Below are positions 40,559 to 41,177 of a stretch of DNA of 41,177 nt, in pieces. Location of the stretch: the NCBI GenBank assembly GCA_050943135.1, contig JBMNOP010000020.1, positions 1 to 41,177 on the forward strand, in the 5' to 3' direction. The notes below the pieces were generated by a model. It made no database searches and was not told the DNA's origin. It saw nothing but the letters and a program-made list of their open reading frames with translations. The stretch is from RUG695 sp050943135 (GTDB lineage: Bacteria; Planctomycetota; Planctomycetia; Pirellulales; Thermoguttaceae). Both the position numbers and the translations under genes were made by a program. Numbering within the stretch: position 1 is the stretch's first letter; every line of letters starts with the position of its first letter.

Positions 40559-41177
40559 TTGACCCGGGGGATGAAGGTCTGTCGGTGTCCCGACAATGTG
40601 AATTTGCCGGGCTTTCCCGATCAACCTTCTACTTTCGTCCTCGGGGCGACAGTCCGGAGAACCTTCGATTGATGAAAGTCATTGACCGGTACCATATGGA
40701 CCACCCTGCATTTGGAAGCCGTCAGATAGCCCATGAGTTTGGAATCGGCCGGGGACGGGCCCGTCGCCTTATGCGGAATATGGGAATCAGCGCGAGAAGC
40801 TCCTTCTCCGCGGACCAGCACCCCTCGGGCGGGGCATGCGATCTACCCCTATTTGCTCCGCAATGTTGCAATCACGGGTCCGAATCATGCTTGGTCAACC
40901 GACATAACGTTCATCCCTATGGCCTGCGGCTTTGTTTATTTGACGGCGGTGATTGACTGGCACAGCCGTTATGTTCTTTCCTGGCGACTATCGAATACGC
41001 TTGATCGCGGATTTTGCCTTGAGGCGTTGGAATCGGCATTGTCGAGCGGGTTTAAGCCGGAAATCTTTAACACCGACCAGGGAAGTCAGTATACGAGTGC
41101 CGATTTTATCAACGTTTTAAAGCGCCACAACATTCGGATCAGCATGGACGGTCGGGGACGTGCTTTGGACAATGCCT
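40555..41177 (+). pseudogene. IS3-family transposase orfB (integrase core), frameshifted and partial
   Basis: The first frame (40555 to about 40822) gives the OrfB N-terminal region (GLSVSRQCEFAGLSRSTFYFRP, then HPAFGSRQIAHEFGIGRGRARRLM). From about 40823 the protein continues in the +1 frame as GHAIYPYLLRNVAITGPNHAWSTDITFIPM, then VIDWHSRYVLSWRLSNTLD and FNTDQGSQYTS, the DDE integrase core. The extra C in CACCCC near 40821-40824 explains the shift. Two catalytic Asp are visible; the final Glu is beyond the window. The gene starts by overlapping the orfA stop. Confidence 0.85.

Larger units (their letters stand above)
40151..41177 (+). mobile_element. IS3-family insertion sequence, right end outside window
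   Basis: The element probably begins with TGAAGTGGTCCTAAAAAACC near 40151 (IS3 ends start with TG). It carries orfA (40250-40558) and orfB (40555 onward) in the usual overlapping arrangement. It sits directly behind the IS256 fragment and may have truncated it. Confidence 0.75.

Overview
The window looks like a chromosomal segment of a planctomycete, probably an anaerobic or fermentative member of the Pirellulales/Thermoguttaceae type. The evidence is a DUF1559 protein with a prepilin-like N-terminus (a family hugely expanded in Planctomycetes), a secreted squalene-cyclase-repeat protein, EF-hand secreted proteins, Tat-exported sugar isomerase-like proteins, an OleC-type ligase, and an electron-bifurcating lactate dehydrogenase set. 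Base composition is moderately GC-rich until about 32.8 kb and visibly more A+T-rich in 32.8-36.2 kb. The assignment is inference from gene content only.

Layout. (1) 1-9.2 kb is a type II secretion/pseudopilin region. A minus-strand group (EF-hand protein, gspF, then gspG with its own promoter) diverges from a plus-strand gspE, which is followed by a small membrane protein, a DUF1559 pseudopilin-like protein and a secreted alpha/alpha-toroid protein. The gspG product carries very long Asn-rich and Gly-rich repeats and runs off the left edge. (2) 9.3-13.5 kb holds a Tat-exported C_GCAxxG_C_C/split-Soret-like cytochrome and, convergent to it, etfB-etfA-lctD (bifurcating lactate dehydrogenase). 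(3) 14.1-19.2 kb holds tRNA-Pro(GGG), a PTPS/QueD-like protein, tadA, a long AT-rich intergenic region with a near-consensus promoter driving a 73-aa protein, epmA, and a single-pass membrane protein. (4) 19.2-25.7 kb holds a BASS transporter plus OleC-like ligase operon, a Tat sugar isomerase/epimerase, and pepF.

(5) 25.9-31.6 kb is the most striking part: an aromatic amino acid operon aroF-tyrA-aroB-aroC-pheA. It is preceded by a near-perfect sigma70 promoter and a 20-codon leader ORF with four consecutive Tyr codons followed by Phe. A mutually complementary RNA segment and a strong intrinsic terminator follow, all before aroF. This has the architecture of a tyrosine/phenylalanine transcription attenuator controlling the common pathway and both terminal branches together.

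(6) 32.0-39.6 kb is an exopolysaccharide locus: a WecG/TagA glycosyltransferase, a GT4 glycosyltransferase, a CapK/PaaK-type adenylate-forming enzyme, a fused alcohol-dehydrogenase/Gfo-Idh-MocA protein and an alpha/alpha-toroid protein. (7) 39.6 kb to the end is an insertion-sequence graveyard: an IS5-type remnant, a truncated IS256 transposase, and an IS3-family element whose orfA and orfB both carry frameshifts and which runs off the right edge.
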